From Ceriagrion tenellum (Eukaryota > Arthropoda > Insecta > Odonata > Coenagrionidae): a DNA stretch of 64,000 nt. The stretch is from assembly GCA_963169105.1 (NCBI GenBank), contig OY720634.1, positions 149,985,584 to 150,049,583 on the forward strand. Reading direction: 5' to 3'. The notes under the pieces are model-generated. The model made no database searches and was not told the origin of the DNA. It worked only from the letters and a program-made list of their open reading frames with translations. Of this stretch, positions 1 through 11,500 are shown piece by piece (the stretch's first letter is position 1; every line of letters starts with the position of its first letter). The position numbers and the translations under genes are program-made.

Positions 1-850
1 CCCAGGGAATTGAGTCGATATTACCACCATGCCTCTGAATCTAGCGAATTCAATGGTGCGTATTCCATTGTCGTTACTTTTAGTGTGAAGGCTATGTTTC
101 CCTACTATATCTTGGTGATTTTCTTCTCTTCCGATTTTGGCGTTGTAGTCTCCTATCATTATCTTTATATCATTCATTGGAATATTGTCAAATTTTATTC
201 TAGCAACAAAGTTTCTTTGATAGTTTCGTCTTTATCTTCCGTTTATGCATTTATATTTATGATTGATAGGTTAAAGAAATTAGTTTTGAGTCTCAGAAGG
301 CAGAGTTGTCCATTAATTGGTTTTAAATTAAGGAAACTTTCCTTTAATCTTTTATCCACAATAAAAGCAGCGCTATACTAATGTTTATTGTAATATTTCT
401 CACTGTAAAAAAATAATATGGTTTCTTGTGTCAAATGTACCGTTTCCTTCCATCTTGCCTTTTGAAAAGCAAGAATGCCAACGTTATAACGTTCAATTTC
501 TGCTAGTAGATCCTTTAGGGCACTACTTTTGTATAAACTTAGTAAACTAGTATTTCATGCTCCAAAAATCATATCCATCCGTTCGCTTGGTCTGTATCTG
601 TTAAATAGTTCCTGTTTCCGAAGCTTTAATTGACGTTTCGAAACATTGATTTTTTTCCGGGGTTCGGTTGTCAGCTCAACCCTCTTTTCGGAGGACCATT
701 TCTCCCTTCTTCGCAGGCCTGACCCTGCTTCCAACTGGGGCTGGTTACCCAATCTTCGTCAGGGTTCCCGGGTTCCGCCACGTGGATGTGAGGATAGGGA
801 TTGGATAGGAGAGACTAAGCGACGATATCTGGAATCAGCATCGTGTAGTA
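1..850 (-). mobile_element. RTE-like LINE, 5' region with endonuclease domain (degenerate)
   Basis: Read on the minus strand, this resembles the start of a non-LTR retrotransposon: an untranslated leader at roughly 590-850, then a decayed apurinic endonuclease. Readable pieces in order are LYKSSALKDLLAEIERYNVG and AFQKARWKE near 540-440 (families usually have a WNVR start and an LQE-RW motif), then SAAFIVDKRLKESFLN, then DYNAKIGREE near 150 (usual GDFNAKIGRE), then HSLHTKSNDNGIRTIEFA and MVVISTQF near 20-90. These are the ordered endonuclease blocks of RTE-like LINEs. Several stops and frame changes show it is dead. The window edge cuts it before the reverse transcriptase. The plus-strand open frame over 10-381 is a shadow. 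It may belong to the same family as the fragments at 7.1 and 36.2 kb, but these cover different parts, so this is inference. Confidence 0.8.
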
Positions 851-3800
851 CGCGTGCGCTGCCCCGTTTGACCCTCATTTTGAAATATTACGCTGTGTAT
901 TTTGTTTTTTTCTCTACTGTTGAAGATAAAAATTATGCGGTAATTTACTTTAGTTCACTAAAGCAACCACCATTAGTCGTTAAAACAAAAGGTTTACGCT
1001 CATTTACATTAACACTTAATACGGTAGAAATGTTATTTTATCAGAGACTGAATGGCCTCGGTAAGAAATACAAACTCGGACGACGGTCGTCTCCTGCAGT
1101 CATCGGATTGCACCCGGTGGACGGAAATTGTCGACCGTCAGCGTCGAACCTGTTATTGGGAATTGCATGCATGCCTATCATTGACCTTCCCACTTCCCCA
1201 CCAGTGATTTAGATCTTGAGTCCTCTCGTTTCTTTGACAAGTTACGGTGGTTTATCTTGCTGCATTCATCGCGAGGGAATCAGTGGTAAAATGACGATGA
1301 CAAGAAGAGTGATATCTTTTGGGAAAGATTTTGAATGTTCAAAAGGGGCAACCAGCTGAATGAATCGAGTGCGTGAGAAAGTAATGGCCCTGAAGATTAT
1401 TATGCATCATGTGACGGACCTTATTTTTTGTCCTTTATTTTTTCCCGGACTGCCGCCAAGTGGAACGACCGTTGCCGAAATGTTAATGCACTCCTAAATT
1501 ACGTCCACATGGGTCGCATTTAAATACTGAGCTCACGGATGACTCTTTTGCTTAAAATTCCAGAAAATACCAGCAATAGCGCTGTGTTGAGTTATGATTC
1601 CCAGGAAGGAAGGCATTATGTAATTGTTAATTGAGTTTGTAACTACCCATATTGTTAATCGAGTTATTATTGTGGAAAAAAACGTCAATTTCTTCGCATT
1701 TAAACTGACTGACTATTAATCTTAGAATGTAATAATGAAGGGTGTGAATCTAGAAAAACAGGCATCCATGGATGTGTATGAGTTCACTTTACACTTCAGC
1801 CACTATAATGTGTGCACGTACCGCAAAAATTGGGCTCATGAGAAAGCGCAAGTGATATCACCTTCATTGTGATATGGTGGAAAATGAAAAAGTCAACGAT
1901 AAGAACACGGGCTTTCGACTTCAAAGATTATTGAGGAAGATTAAATGAAGATTTATGGCCAATTTAATTTTACGAATTGAATAATGGAAAATTTAGTGAT
2001 TGAAGCTTACAAAGAGAATATATATTTAAACAAATATTGTTTTGATTCGCCTGACAGTTTCAAACAATCAATCAATCAATGAACATTGTTGTTTTAACAA
2101 GGTTCATTTGTTGGAATCCCCGATGAGAGAAGTATGATATTGAAGTTTATTATTTAGTAAACCACTAAGAGAGGTGGAATCCGTTCCCAAACGTAATTAG
2201 TTACGCTTTTCGGTTAAACGCTAGCCGGCTGATCGGTACATTTATGTCCCATTGCGGATGCAAATGCAAAATTTTAATATCGTGAACATTATTTTGAATA
2301 ATATTACTCTCCGTGAAAGCAGGGAATAAGTATCTAATCTAACAGTATATTTGTATATCTCTTTCATATTTCATGTTTCATATACATTTTTAGTAAAAAC
2401 AGCATTCACTATTGCATAATTTAAAATAAATCTTGCATCGTAATCTAACATTCAAAAATAATTCTGATAATAAAGAGGAATACTACGTGGTAGAAGTGTA
2501 ATCCATTTTATTCCATTTCTTCTCCCAGAAAGCGTTAGTTTTTACGTGGACTGTTTCCGCATAATTATACGTTTTCAGCAAAATTTCGTCATAATTTTTC
2601 CGCAGTATCTAATTAATGGGTGTCTATGGCGTCTCATGTACCTTGCGCACATATTATTTGAGAGAGCTTATGTGGAGTTAAAACTACTTTTTTCTGCTTC
2701 CTACCACTCTAAGGTGGGCACATCCGGAGCCCGTCGCACGACCAAAAAACTACTTTAATTAACGGCGTCGTTCGCAGTCGCCGCTTATGCATTGGCAGTT
2801 ATACGACACAGTGAATTTATTGATATGTGTATCCGTTTTATTTTAAGACACCGCATGATGTGGAGAAATGACTTAAAATTACTTCTGCCTTTTTTTATAG
2901 AACTAATGCTAACATTAATTAATGAGAGCTTAAATGAACTAGAACCCATTGATGATTGATTTTTTGCTATGCATGACTTTTTTATAATAACCGTGAATTT
3001 TTAGAGATCTTCAAAAGCTTGACTAAGGATATTATCGGTGTACATCTTAGATGGACACGTTCGCAAAATTTATTGGAAAATTGAGCCGTAGCATATGGCG
3101 AAAAACTACAGAAAACGGAATGCAACATCACTATCAGACATAAAACGAGAACAAACATGCAAATTTCCAGCTTCCGAGCTAATAGTAAAACGCATTTTTG
3201 AAATTTGGCCAGCATTTCCTTTTTTACCTCTGCGACGCTTTCTAGAATCACTATAGAGGCGGTTCAATCATCCACTTACTCCTGTAATTCGGTAAGCCGA
3301 CCAAATGACATGAGGCGAGCCTTAAAAAGGGGAAGTAGAAGATTTAGGGATCAAGTTTGAGCTGTGGTGTATAGGACAATACCCTTCGATACATTTTTTC
3401 ATCGTTTTGATTGTGTTTGCGTCCTAAATATTTCATAGAAAGTCAAACTTCTGGGCCTATTTGTACCTGCTAAACTTTAACCCTGTCATTGCTTTACTTT
3501 GGTTTGACAAACAATTGCAGTCCGTGGCAAGAATTATAAATCAGTGTCAGTGTCAAACTTGAGCGATTACAATAGGTGTATAAACTATAAACTGGGGTTA
3601 AATGTGCCAATTTTAAAAGACTCCCATACCATTCCTCCGATACGATGTTTCTGTTCGCTCGTTTCGCCAACGTTTCCAGTTTTTGGAGGTTTTTCTTTGT
3701 ATGATAAAATATTATTTTATATGTTATTTAATAAAATAAATTATTTTATCTTCTGGGTTCTCAAATGATCGCGATATACTTGATTTGATGTAAGGTCCAG

Positions 3801-4394
3801 CTAGAGTGAAATATCATCTCTTTCTCTCTCAGTTTTTCACTCGGGAACATTCCCACAATCATCCGCTTCAAATATCCCGGAATATTTCGATTACAGTTTC
3901 CCCACGATAGGTCAGGGCAACCGCGGCCCAACTCTTGTCCCGCTGCCCCCCTCCGCGTGCAATTCCTCAAGGGAGAAGGAAGTATCTGGCCAACGGCTAC
4001 ATTGCCCATCGCCCGTGTGAGGCACCTCGACTAAACGGCTCTAAAAAGAGCTCTTGAGGAGGATGTACCACTAGGGTGGTGGGGGGTGTGCATCGTGCAC
4101 CCTTTCCCCCTACACCGTGATGCTTTGATGGTGCGCTTTGCCAATTCCTTGCGAGACAGGACGACCGAAGGATTTGACGCGAGGTGCGTTTCATCCCGTA
4201 CACCCTAGCGGAATCGTCCGTTGAAAATCAACGGTTGATTTTGTTTCCGGATGCGAGCCAGAATTCAGTGCTGCTAAAAAGGCATGTTGCCCACAGTGAA
4301 GGAGGCACTAAATTAGAATATGCATCTCGTTTTCTAAAGATTTCCAGGCATACGAGAGACACTTAACTCCTCACTTTTTCCCTATGTCAAATTT
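851..4394. other. Unassigned, mostly AT-rich intergenic DNA
   Basis: No recognisable exon, RNA gene or element terminus was found. Open frames are short, without family motifs, and lie in random frames. A locally GC-richer patch at about 3890-4200 contains short G and C runs but no convincing coding sequence. Confidence 0.5.
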
Positions 4395-4658
4395 GTGATA
4401 CAATGGGAAATGTCTTGGTGGTGTGGTGGATGAGGAAAGGAAACTTTTGGATTGGATCTGGAGGAGGTAGATTAGGAGGCTGGGAGGTGTAATGGGAGGC
4501 GACGGCTTGCTCAAGGCAGTGATAGAGGGAGGGATGCTGACCGAGCAGGGAGGGGGAAGAAAGAGAATAAGTTTTCAGGACAAGATGAAGAAGGGCAGGA
4601 CTTATGCGGAGATGAAGAGTGAAATTATGGAGGTAAATAAGACGCTTCACGTGTGAAA
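4395..4658 (+). mobile_element. LINE C-terminal fragment (RTE/Jockey-like tail domain)
   Basis: The plus strand translates as DEERKLLDWIWRR, a stop, IRRLGGVMGGDGLLKAVIEG, then GGGRKRISFQDKMKKGRTYA and EMKSEIMEVNK. This follows the tail shared by many arthropod LINEs: (E)ER-LL--I--RR, W-GH-LR, LLK--IEG, G-RGR-R, then a conserved patch before the stop. It contains an in-frame stop (TAG after WIWRR) and the usual GH is lost (GG-V). The upstream reverse transcriptase is missing, as expected of a 5'-truncated insertion. The minus-strand open frame over 4387-4650 is a shadow. Confidence 0.72.
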
Positions 4659-5557
4659 ATATGGAGATTTATGTCTGACTTTCAATCAAACCTACCCTTA
4701 AATGGCAGATTACTTTATTGAAAGAATTCAATGGCGATACTTAACCCTTTACGTGATCGATGATTTTTAACAAAAAAATTAAAATCCTGCATATACTGAT
4801 CATTATTCGCAGTTTTACTCTTAGATTCTTCTAGTTTTTGTTTATAGCAATAGACCTAAAATGGCTTTCTACTGACTTACTTGATGTGCTGCCAGCCTTC
4901 AGATTATTACACGTAGCCGGGTAATGCATTGTTTCAAGTGCGGTCACTCTTGTAGGTTCCTCAGCAAGGGAGGAAATGTGCAAGTTGGTAACGGTAGACG
5001 GATGTTCTGAAGGTCAAGGTTTCGGATAGGCTCGGTAGATCAGCACTAATATAGGGTTCCCACATTAAGCATATTTGAATCCTTCTTGTCATATCCTCCA
5101 CCGCCCGCTCTTCCAGCCCCTCCAATTTCAGGTTATTCAATTTTCTCCACCAGGAGTTTGGATCGATTCGGAGATTGTCGGCAATCATTCGAGCTCTCAC
5201 CTGCTTATTCATGCCGTTGGAATAATAATTCATTGATATTAGCTTCTTGCTGCTAAAGTAAAATTCTTTTGACACAGTTTTTGACGAAAATACACTAATT
5301 TAATATAATATCACGCTTAATGATGATTTTCTCAGGCAAAGGAGGTGACTGCATCAATTTATATTTAAGGATATTTTCCGGGGATTGTTAATTAATTCGC
5401 TATATGATAAAAAAATGGTGTCGTGTTCAACCCATATTTTGTCACTAGATTACTTTCAGGAAAATTTATCGAGGGTTTACGCTTCATGCGCATGACACAT
5501 CATAAATTTTAAAATCTTATTCCCACTACATAATTGCTAAGAACTCCGAATCTTGTG
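4659..5557. other. Unassigned stretch with one uncharacterised minus-strand ORF
   Basis: The only notable feature is a 104-codon minus-strand open frame at 4961-5275 with a charged middle (NLRIDPNSWWRKLNNLKLEG, then LEERAVEDM). I do not recognise it. On the minus strand, an acceptor-like TTTTACTTTAG and a donor-like CAG/GTGAGA bracket about 50 bases near 5190-5250, but the frame continues through the donor, so splicing there is not supported. Confidence 0.35.
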
Positions 5558-5591
5558 GTTCTGACAAAGAGGAAGTTCTGACAAAGAGGAA
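5558..5591. repeat. 17-bp perfect tandem duplication
   Basis: The 17-base unit GTTCTGACAAAGAGGAA occurs twice head to tail (5558-5574 and 5575-5591). It has only two copies and no coding context. Confidence 0.9.
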
Positions 5592-5965
5592 GATTGCGAA
5601 TTGACAGAGGAGGCTTCAGCTTCAGGAAGTTTCAGAAATATAAAAAACTGGGAAACTGCCAGAGGGTGGGAAGTTTGAGTACCTGTACTAAGTCGTCGAA
5701 TCCTTGGTTAGTTAGTTTTTTGGGGAAGTGGACTGACAGCTAAAGTTACGTGCGTTGCTAAGTTCAAATGAATACAATAGTTTGGGGAGGATTAATGGGA
5801 AAATTAAGGAGGGGTGGAGGGAACCTGAGATACACCCAGCTCTCAGCAAAAGGCTCTAATGGATACGAAGGCTAACATCTCATCGAGCGGACGGTGTACT
5901 GTGCTTATGGTGCTTGCCTATTAGCACCCAAGTAGGGATCGGGATGCTCATAATATTAATCTCCG
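5592..5965. other. Unassigned stretch
   Basis: Purine-rich AT/G sequence between the 17-bp duplication and the tRNA-like fragment. I see no exon, repeat end or regulatory signal in it. Confidence 0.5.
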
Positions 5966-6042
5966 TAACTGCCGGGATTCGAACGCGAGCCCTCCAAATG
6001 GGAGGCCAGATTTATAGCCACCGCGCCAATCCTCGTGGGTCG
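5966..6042 (-). repeat. tRNA-like fragment, probable SINE head (minus strand)
   Basis: On the minus strand this has an internal polymerase III promoter layout: box A-like TGGCGCGGTGGC near 6025-6035 and box B-like CGTTCGAATCC near 5973-5985, followed by GGCAGT. It matches the tRNA-derived head of a SINE. I could not close a full cloverleaf by eye, and no clear A tail follows, so a functional tRNA is unlikely. Confidence 0.55.
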
Positions 6043-6345
6043 GGCGTCCAAGTGGATGTTCGTCTTCCGACTCGAACGGGAGTGAGACTTCTCCTTGTGC
6101 TGCCTCCCCCGTCTCTTCTGGCGATTGGCCGCAAGGGGGCGCTTCACGGAATCGAAGGGGCGCGTGGGAACGGCGAGGATGCGGCGCGCCGCTTTGCGGG
6201 CGTGTACGCCGGGCGGGTGGGTGTCGGTGGGTGTCGAGGGGCGAGGGGCAGGGGCGGAGGGCTGCGGGAGGGTCGCCGGGGAATGCGCGAGGGGAGGAAG
6301 AGGGATGGTGGGGAGGAGAAACTACACGGAAAGAACTCTTTGCTT
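6043..6345. other. GC-rich island
   Basis: A strongly G-rich, CpG-containing block with many GGGCG and GAGGG runs, in sharp contrast to its AT-rich flanks. Overlapping open frames on both strands are Arg/Gly- or Pro/Ser-rich composition artefacts. It could be a promoter-associated island, but no recognisable exon adjoins it. Confidence 0.45.
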
Positions 6346-6464
6346 CCACTGTGGCAGAGTATGGCCAGGAAAACTTTGGCTGTACAGCCAAGAGTCTTGA
6401 ACGTATGGATCCTATGAAGTCCACAAAAATCAACGGAAGGAGGACCCATTCGTAACTTAAATTT

Positions 6465-6530
6465 CTAAAGTACTCGACGCGATGTCAAGGAATTCGGGTT
6501 CGAGTCCCGTTCAAGACGAATGATTTTTCC
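6465..6530 (+). repeat. tRNA-derived SINE remnant (box B)
   Basis: A perfect box B, GGTTCGAGTCC (about 6497-6507), lies in a short GC stem context (TTCGGG...CCCGTT). No box A is visible upstream at tRNA spacing. It is probably the surviving end of a tRNA-derived retroposon head. Confidence 0.4.
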
Positions 6531-7104
6531 TCAGTGGAATTATGCTCTGAAACCTAAAATTGTAGTTCTCCTCAAATTCGGAATTATGTATTGAATGCAC
6601 CTGTGTAATTAAGAAAATTTATTGAAAGATGATACTACCAGTTGAAATAGCTAATACAATTGCTCATACCTTAGGTCAGCGGTGCTTATTACTCTAAATG
6701 TAACCTTGTCTTCCAGCAAAAGCCTTACAGGTTACTAGAAGCTCCCATAGTTGTATTGCTATTGTATTTTTTATTGCTTTTATACATTTTAATAGTATTC
6801 TAGTTATTATTTACACTACTTGAGAACAATGTACATACATACAAATATGAATACCCACAGCAAATTCACATACAAACATTTTTAAACCATTATCTCCAAT
6901 ACTAATGTTTTAATGCCCCAAACAGTCTTTAGAATTATTTTAGCATACTCAGATTTAGATAATATTAAGTTGTAAATGTATAATAAAATTACCAAAGTGA
7001 ATTAATGATAAGGAACTTGGCAAACGTCAATATACTTTTTCTAAGTTATGACTAAATATGTCATTTCTATTAACTGATAGCAATAAAGCGTCCTTGCGGT
7101 ATTA
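6531..7104. other. AT-rich unassigned stretch
   Basis: Low-complexity AT-rich DNA with no open frame of note and no element terminus. Confidence 0.5.
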
Positions 7105-7970
7105 ATGCTGAAGAATCTGCGGTATTATGCTGAAGAAGACACTTCAGAACGGTTCGCCGCAGCCATCAACAAGAAGCTAGAAATGGGCAAGGAAAAAATA
7201 TAGAATGTGTTGAGGAGGATTATCGCAGAAGCAGATGGTCAGCTGCTGAGCGAGAGGGTCAACACAAAGACCCCATGGATAACGACGGAGATTAGGAAAC
7301 TAGTAGAAGTAAGAAGAAAACACAGGAACCCAAAAAAGAAGGCGAAGAGGATAATCCTAAGAGGCAGCCCTAAACAAGAAGCTTAGGAACCAAGTCAATC
7401 GAGAAGGCAAGAAAAATAGGGTTAGACCAAAAGCTGCTGTAAGGAAGTCAACGAAAATATGAAGAAGGGGAACACCGAAACAGCGTAAAAGCTGCTGGCG
7501 ATGAAACGCATCCATGAGAGAAAAACAGAAAGCAACAACATCAGGAATGCGAACGGGAATATATTCATAGAGGATGATAGCATTAAGATTAGATGGCAGC
7601 AACACATCGGAGGACTTTACGGCCGATGCCGCTGGAAGAAAACCTAGTGGAAGACGACCGCGAGGATGAAGTGCAAGATCGGGGCTCACACATGCTAAGG
7701 AGCAAAATCCTTAGAGCAGTAAAAATCCTTAGGAAACACAAAGCATCTGAGAAACACCACTTCAACGAAGAAATCATCAAAGATAGCTAGCTAAGTGGAG
7801 GAATTCCAGAGGACTTTCAGCGGAGTATGATGATTGCGATACCGATGAAGACTCAGAGATGTGAAGATCGGCGAACCTCGCGTCTAGTGGAAAACCAATT
7901 TGGATATCGGAAGAACACAGGAAAGAGGGAGGCCATACTCTGCCTTACTTGGAATACCTACCTTAAGCTA
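7105..7970 (+). mobile_element. RTE-like LINE, internally deleted copy
   Basis: Plus-strand pieces fall in the order expected between endonuclease and early reverse transcriptase: SERFAAAINKKLEMGKEKI and KTPWITTEIRKLVEVRRKHR (7140-7330; the W-T-ei-L---RR linker), IFIEDDSIKIRWQQHIGGLY (7560-7620), ILRAVKILRKHKASEKHHFN and EEIIKDS (7709-7785; A--ilRk-KA), IPMKTQRCEDRRTSRL (7840-7885; CEdyRTISL block), then ENQFGYRKNTGKREAILCL (7895-7955; QFGFRKg-GTREAI block). The last two blocks are normally separated by about 30-40 residues but abut here, which indicates an internal deletion. Multiple stops mark it as dead. Minus-strand open frames here are shadows. Confidence 0.8.
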
Positions 7971-8496
7971 CCGTATGCTATCAAACGAAGGACATTAGTT
8001 GTCACACACTTAGCATATGCCTATGAATTATGATAGTTTCAAGATCCAGCTTTACGTGTATGATGGAAGTAAAAAAGAATACAACTTGTTTTTCTTTTAA
8101 CCCTCTATTTTGCCAGGGCTGAAGAATCGTAAAATGGCGGGGAAATCGGCTGTATCCCTTTATTGTCAGGTGATTTACTTGACAGGTCTTTGGAAATATC
8201 TCCGCTCAATTATTTATGTCTAATATGTAGATCTAATGATTCTTTATCTGTAATAAAATTTTTGGTCCGTTTAGTGTTAAAGTCAGAATGATTCACCTGC
8301 TTTTCCTGAATTATTGACTTGAAAAAGGATATTGTGGAACAACTAAAACAAGCGCCATCACGAAATATTAATAACGAAACACTTTAAGGGCCAGGAGAGA
8401 GGATCGGTTAAGAAGAGAAGAATCATCATACGAAACCGTGCTCAAAATATTCTCATTCTTCAAATGTTTCCCGTCAGTGACGGTGTGAATTAATCC
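7971..8496. other. Unassigned stretch
   Basis: AT-rich sequence between two element remnants; no feature recognised. Confidence 0.45.
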
Positions 8497-8572
8497 ATTA
8501 TATCTTTACACGGCTGGTGAATTAACACCCCCTGCCACACGCCCATGCGGCGGCTCGCAGCGTAATATGTAG
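8497..8572 (+). mobile_element. 3' end of CR1/Jockey-like LINE family (copy 1)
   Basis: Contains the family 3' signature TTTACACGGCTGGTGA, ACACCCCCTGCCACACGCCC, ATGCGGCGGCTCGCAG and a degenerate ATATGTAG remnant of the (GATGTA)n tail. The same block ends the copies at 37991-38247 and 61075-61619, where it follows LINE coding sequence. This copy is only the terminal ~75 bp. Confidence 0.8.
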
Positions 8573-11500
8573 AATCTACCTCAATATCGAGTTAAAGCGA
8601 GGTTGATTTCGACGATTGAAAATCTTTCAACATCTCAGCCTTGTCGACAGATTCGTAGAACTGGAATAGCATTGCAGAGCGAATAATCCTAAGAATGGAA
8701 AGGAAAATTGAAGGCATCCTCTTGGAAAGTCAATGTCATACATTCTGTGCATCTGCGAATGAAAATGTTATGAATACAAGTCCATAAGTGAAATCGCTAT
8801 ATGAGGTATTTAACTATACTACCTATAGGTTTCATGCTTGCAGCCAACAAATATGCCAAACAATTGACTGTGCCGCTTCCATCACAATGAGAGATGATAA
8901 AGCCTCTCTCCTGTCACTTTGCTGAATAAACAAACTGGCGGGAGACATACCACAATAAGTCAATCTACCTTCACGTCTCCGCCTCGGGGCGTCCACCAGC
9001 CGTCTACCTTGTGAGATGTAAATTTCGAATTCTCTCGGTTGGGTCACCTCATCGCTGACGTGAGCCACAAGTACCGTGCAATGGATCACCCAACAAGCAG
9101 AAGACATGTCCTTCAGCACATAATGCTTCTTATGACTTAAAAGAAGTCACATTTTTATCTTGGGACGAACCAGCTGAAACTTTAGTCCTTCACCTCAAGA
9201 TCACAACTCTTTCACTAATGCTTGCTAAACTTGTGGTTTTGTTATCGTCGCAAAATATCTAATGCTCTTTTGAGGGTACCAATTGACATACTTAAACATA
9301 ATGGTTTCTAAGGTTGCCGCCTTAAGCTGTGACCAAGATATGGATTTATAAGGAGAAGTATAAAGAGCTCCTGAACGTTGAGTATTTTGGGATGAATGGA
9401 ACGAGTTATAACCGACAATGATGTCACTGTATTGAGGTTTGAAACGCCAAGAATATAGTTACGTGATTCTTTTAGCATTCATTTATATTAGCATGGGACT
9501 TAAAGTGGTCACCCAGGGCTTTAATTGTGAGTGAGAGCCGTTTTTTTTCAGTTCACCTTCATATTTGCTTGCTCTGCGGCCAGATTTCTCGATAAAAAGA
9601 GGACCTGAACCTAAAAAAGTTCGATTTTTATAGCAGTTGTTCTTTTAGAGAAAATTTCATATTATAATCAATGAAAATGAAAGTTGCATTGAAATGAGAA
9701 ATAAGGCTTCTCTCTGTCTTATCGCACAAAGAGATTGCCAGTGGAACGTTGTCATATAAATCCGCCGAAATTAAATCTTACAAAATAACGAAGGGTGTAG
9801 TTGGTCCCCCAGGCTCTTCGAAGATGGATGGAGCCTGTCTCCGGGCAAGTGAAAGATGAAATAAATTCCTCTCTTCATAGAATAAAAGCCGATTAGCGAT
9901 TTTTCCATTGGCGGATAATCTTGCGTATTTATGGAAGTTATGCGTCAGAATTTGTGCTTTGAATCGAATTTTTCCTTCTAATTTACTGGTATTGACGAGA
10001 CAAACTTTCTAGATACCAAGAAATAGTGAGTTCGCTATCCGGCATTCGAACATGGCACATTAAGTAGACGTTGATTAGAAGCTAAGGATATTTATCTGTT
10101 AATAAAGAAGATTATTTTTTGTAGAAATGAGAAACGCTGGGAGATAATATCTAATGTGAAAGATATAAAGGAAAAATTTTAAATAAGGCATGAAAAATGT
10201 TTATGTTTATTTAATGTCAGTAATTTCCCATTTTTGTATCACCCAGTAGGTTTTTCCCTTAGTTAATTACTCAGAAGAATTTTTAAAGTCATTACAAGAA
10301 GCTCTACTTCTTTATTAAACACACAATTTTAAGCTCCCGTATTGAAAAACTTATATGAGGGAATTCAATATACACATTGAAAGAACATACACTTTTAAAC
10401 GATTCTAATAAGATGTGCAGTATCTTTTACATCAGTTTCCAATATCAGTCAAGATTTGCGTACCCAACTTACTGAAAGTATTGGGAGAAATTTAACTTTT
10501 TTCTTGCAAAAACCGTTATTAATTACCAATTTAATGTTCACTGTATTTAATTAATTTAGCCATTTTATCACCCGAAACCGCTTTATTCCGATAGAACTAG
10601 CTCCTCAATACTGCGGGAGCTAGTTTTTGTGGAGGAGGATATTGCAGATTGAATTTTTTTAACTAATAATGCTACTACTAACATATTTAGCTGAAAAAAT
10701 TTAGAACTGGTACTTTATAGGACCAATCGAGGTACTGGATAATTGAAAATACTTATAAGAATTCTAAATGAGGAATGAAAACAACACCCTCATGCCTTCA
10801 CACCAGCTAAATAGTAAAAATGTGGCTTTTCTTATGTTTTTTTGCATTATAATGCTTTACTCGATGCAATGCGCTCGCTGGTATCTTCGCGTCGGGCTCT
10901 AGAAATAATCTTTTGTCGATATTTTAGGGACTTCACGGGAAGGTCTATTTCTCCTCTCTCCGTCCTCAGGTTGATGTGCGGGTCATAATTGGCGGTTGCA
11001 TGGGTGCCCATCGATTCCGTGAAGTCTGTGCTGGGTGCTAAATCTGCGGAATAACTTTGTTGCCGGTCAGAGGAATTCCGACTGGAGGTCGAAGGTCATC
11101 CGTTTTAGTTCTAAGAATCCTCCCCATCAGGACTTTCTCAAAAGTTTGATTGTGTGTAATTTTATCGCATACAATATTTATCCTTTTTTGCGCTATAATT
11201 TCCTCTCGTCTTAAGATAGCATCTCCCATCAGCTGCTTAATTCAAATGAAACATGAACCTGATATTGGTTCTTCCGAAATGAGTCTCCTCGTGAGAGGAT
11301 TCGGGGCTACTACTCTTAGTAATCGATATCTATTGACGTCGGATAGGATTTTCAAATTATTGTTTTATTCTGAAAACCATGCCATACTTACAGTATTTCA
11401 TATTGAAAGAATGGCATGTGCGTTTAAATTACTTCGGAGTGTAATTATTTTTTTCAAAAAACACAATGAAGAGAATTAACAATCAAAGAACAGAATTTTC

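Noticed and set aside
10..381. 123-codon plus-strand ORF as a gene
   Set aside because: It is antisense to a readable LINE endonuclease on the minus strand.
5914..6455. Overlapping long ORFs on both strands of the 6-kb GC island
   Set aside because: Mutually overlapping, low-complexity Gly/Arg and Pro/Ser translations with no motif; part of one overlaps a tRNA-like SINE head.
10595..10625. Hairpin followed by T run, like a bacterial terminator
   Set aside because: The arms are perfect (10 bp), but the window is eukaryotic and no gene ends nearby, so an intrinsic terminator has no meaning here.
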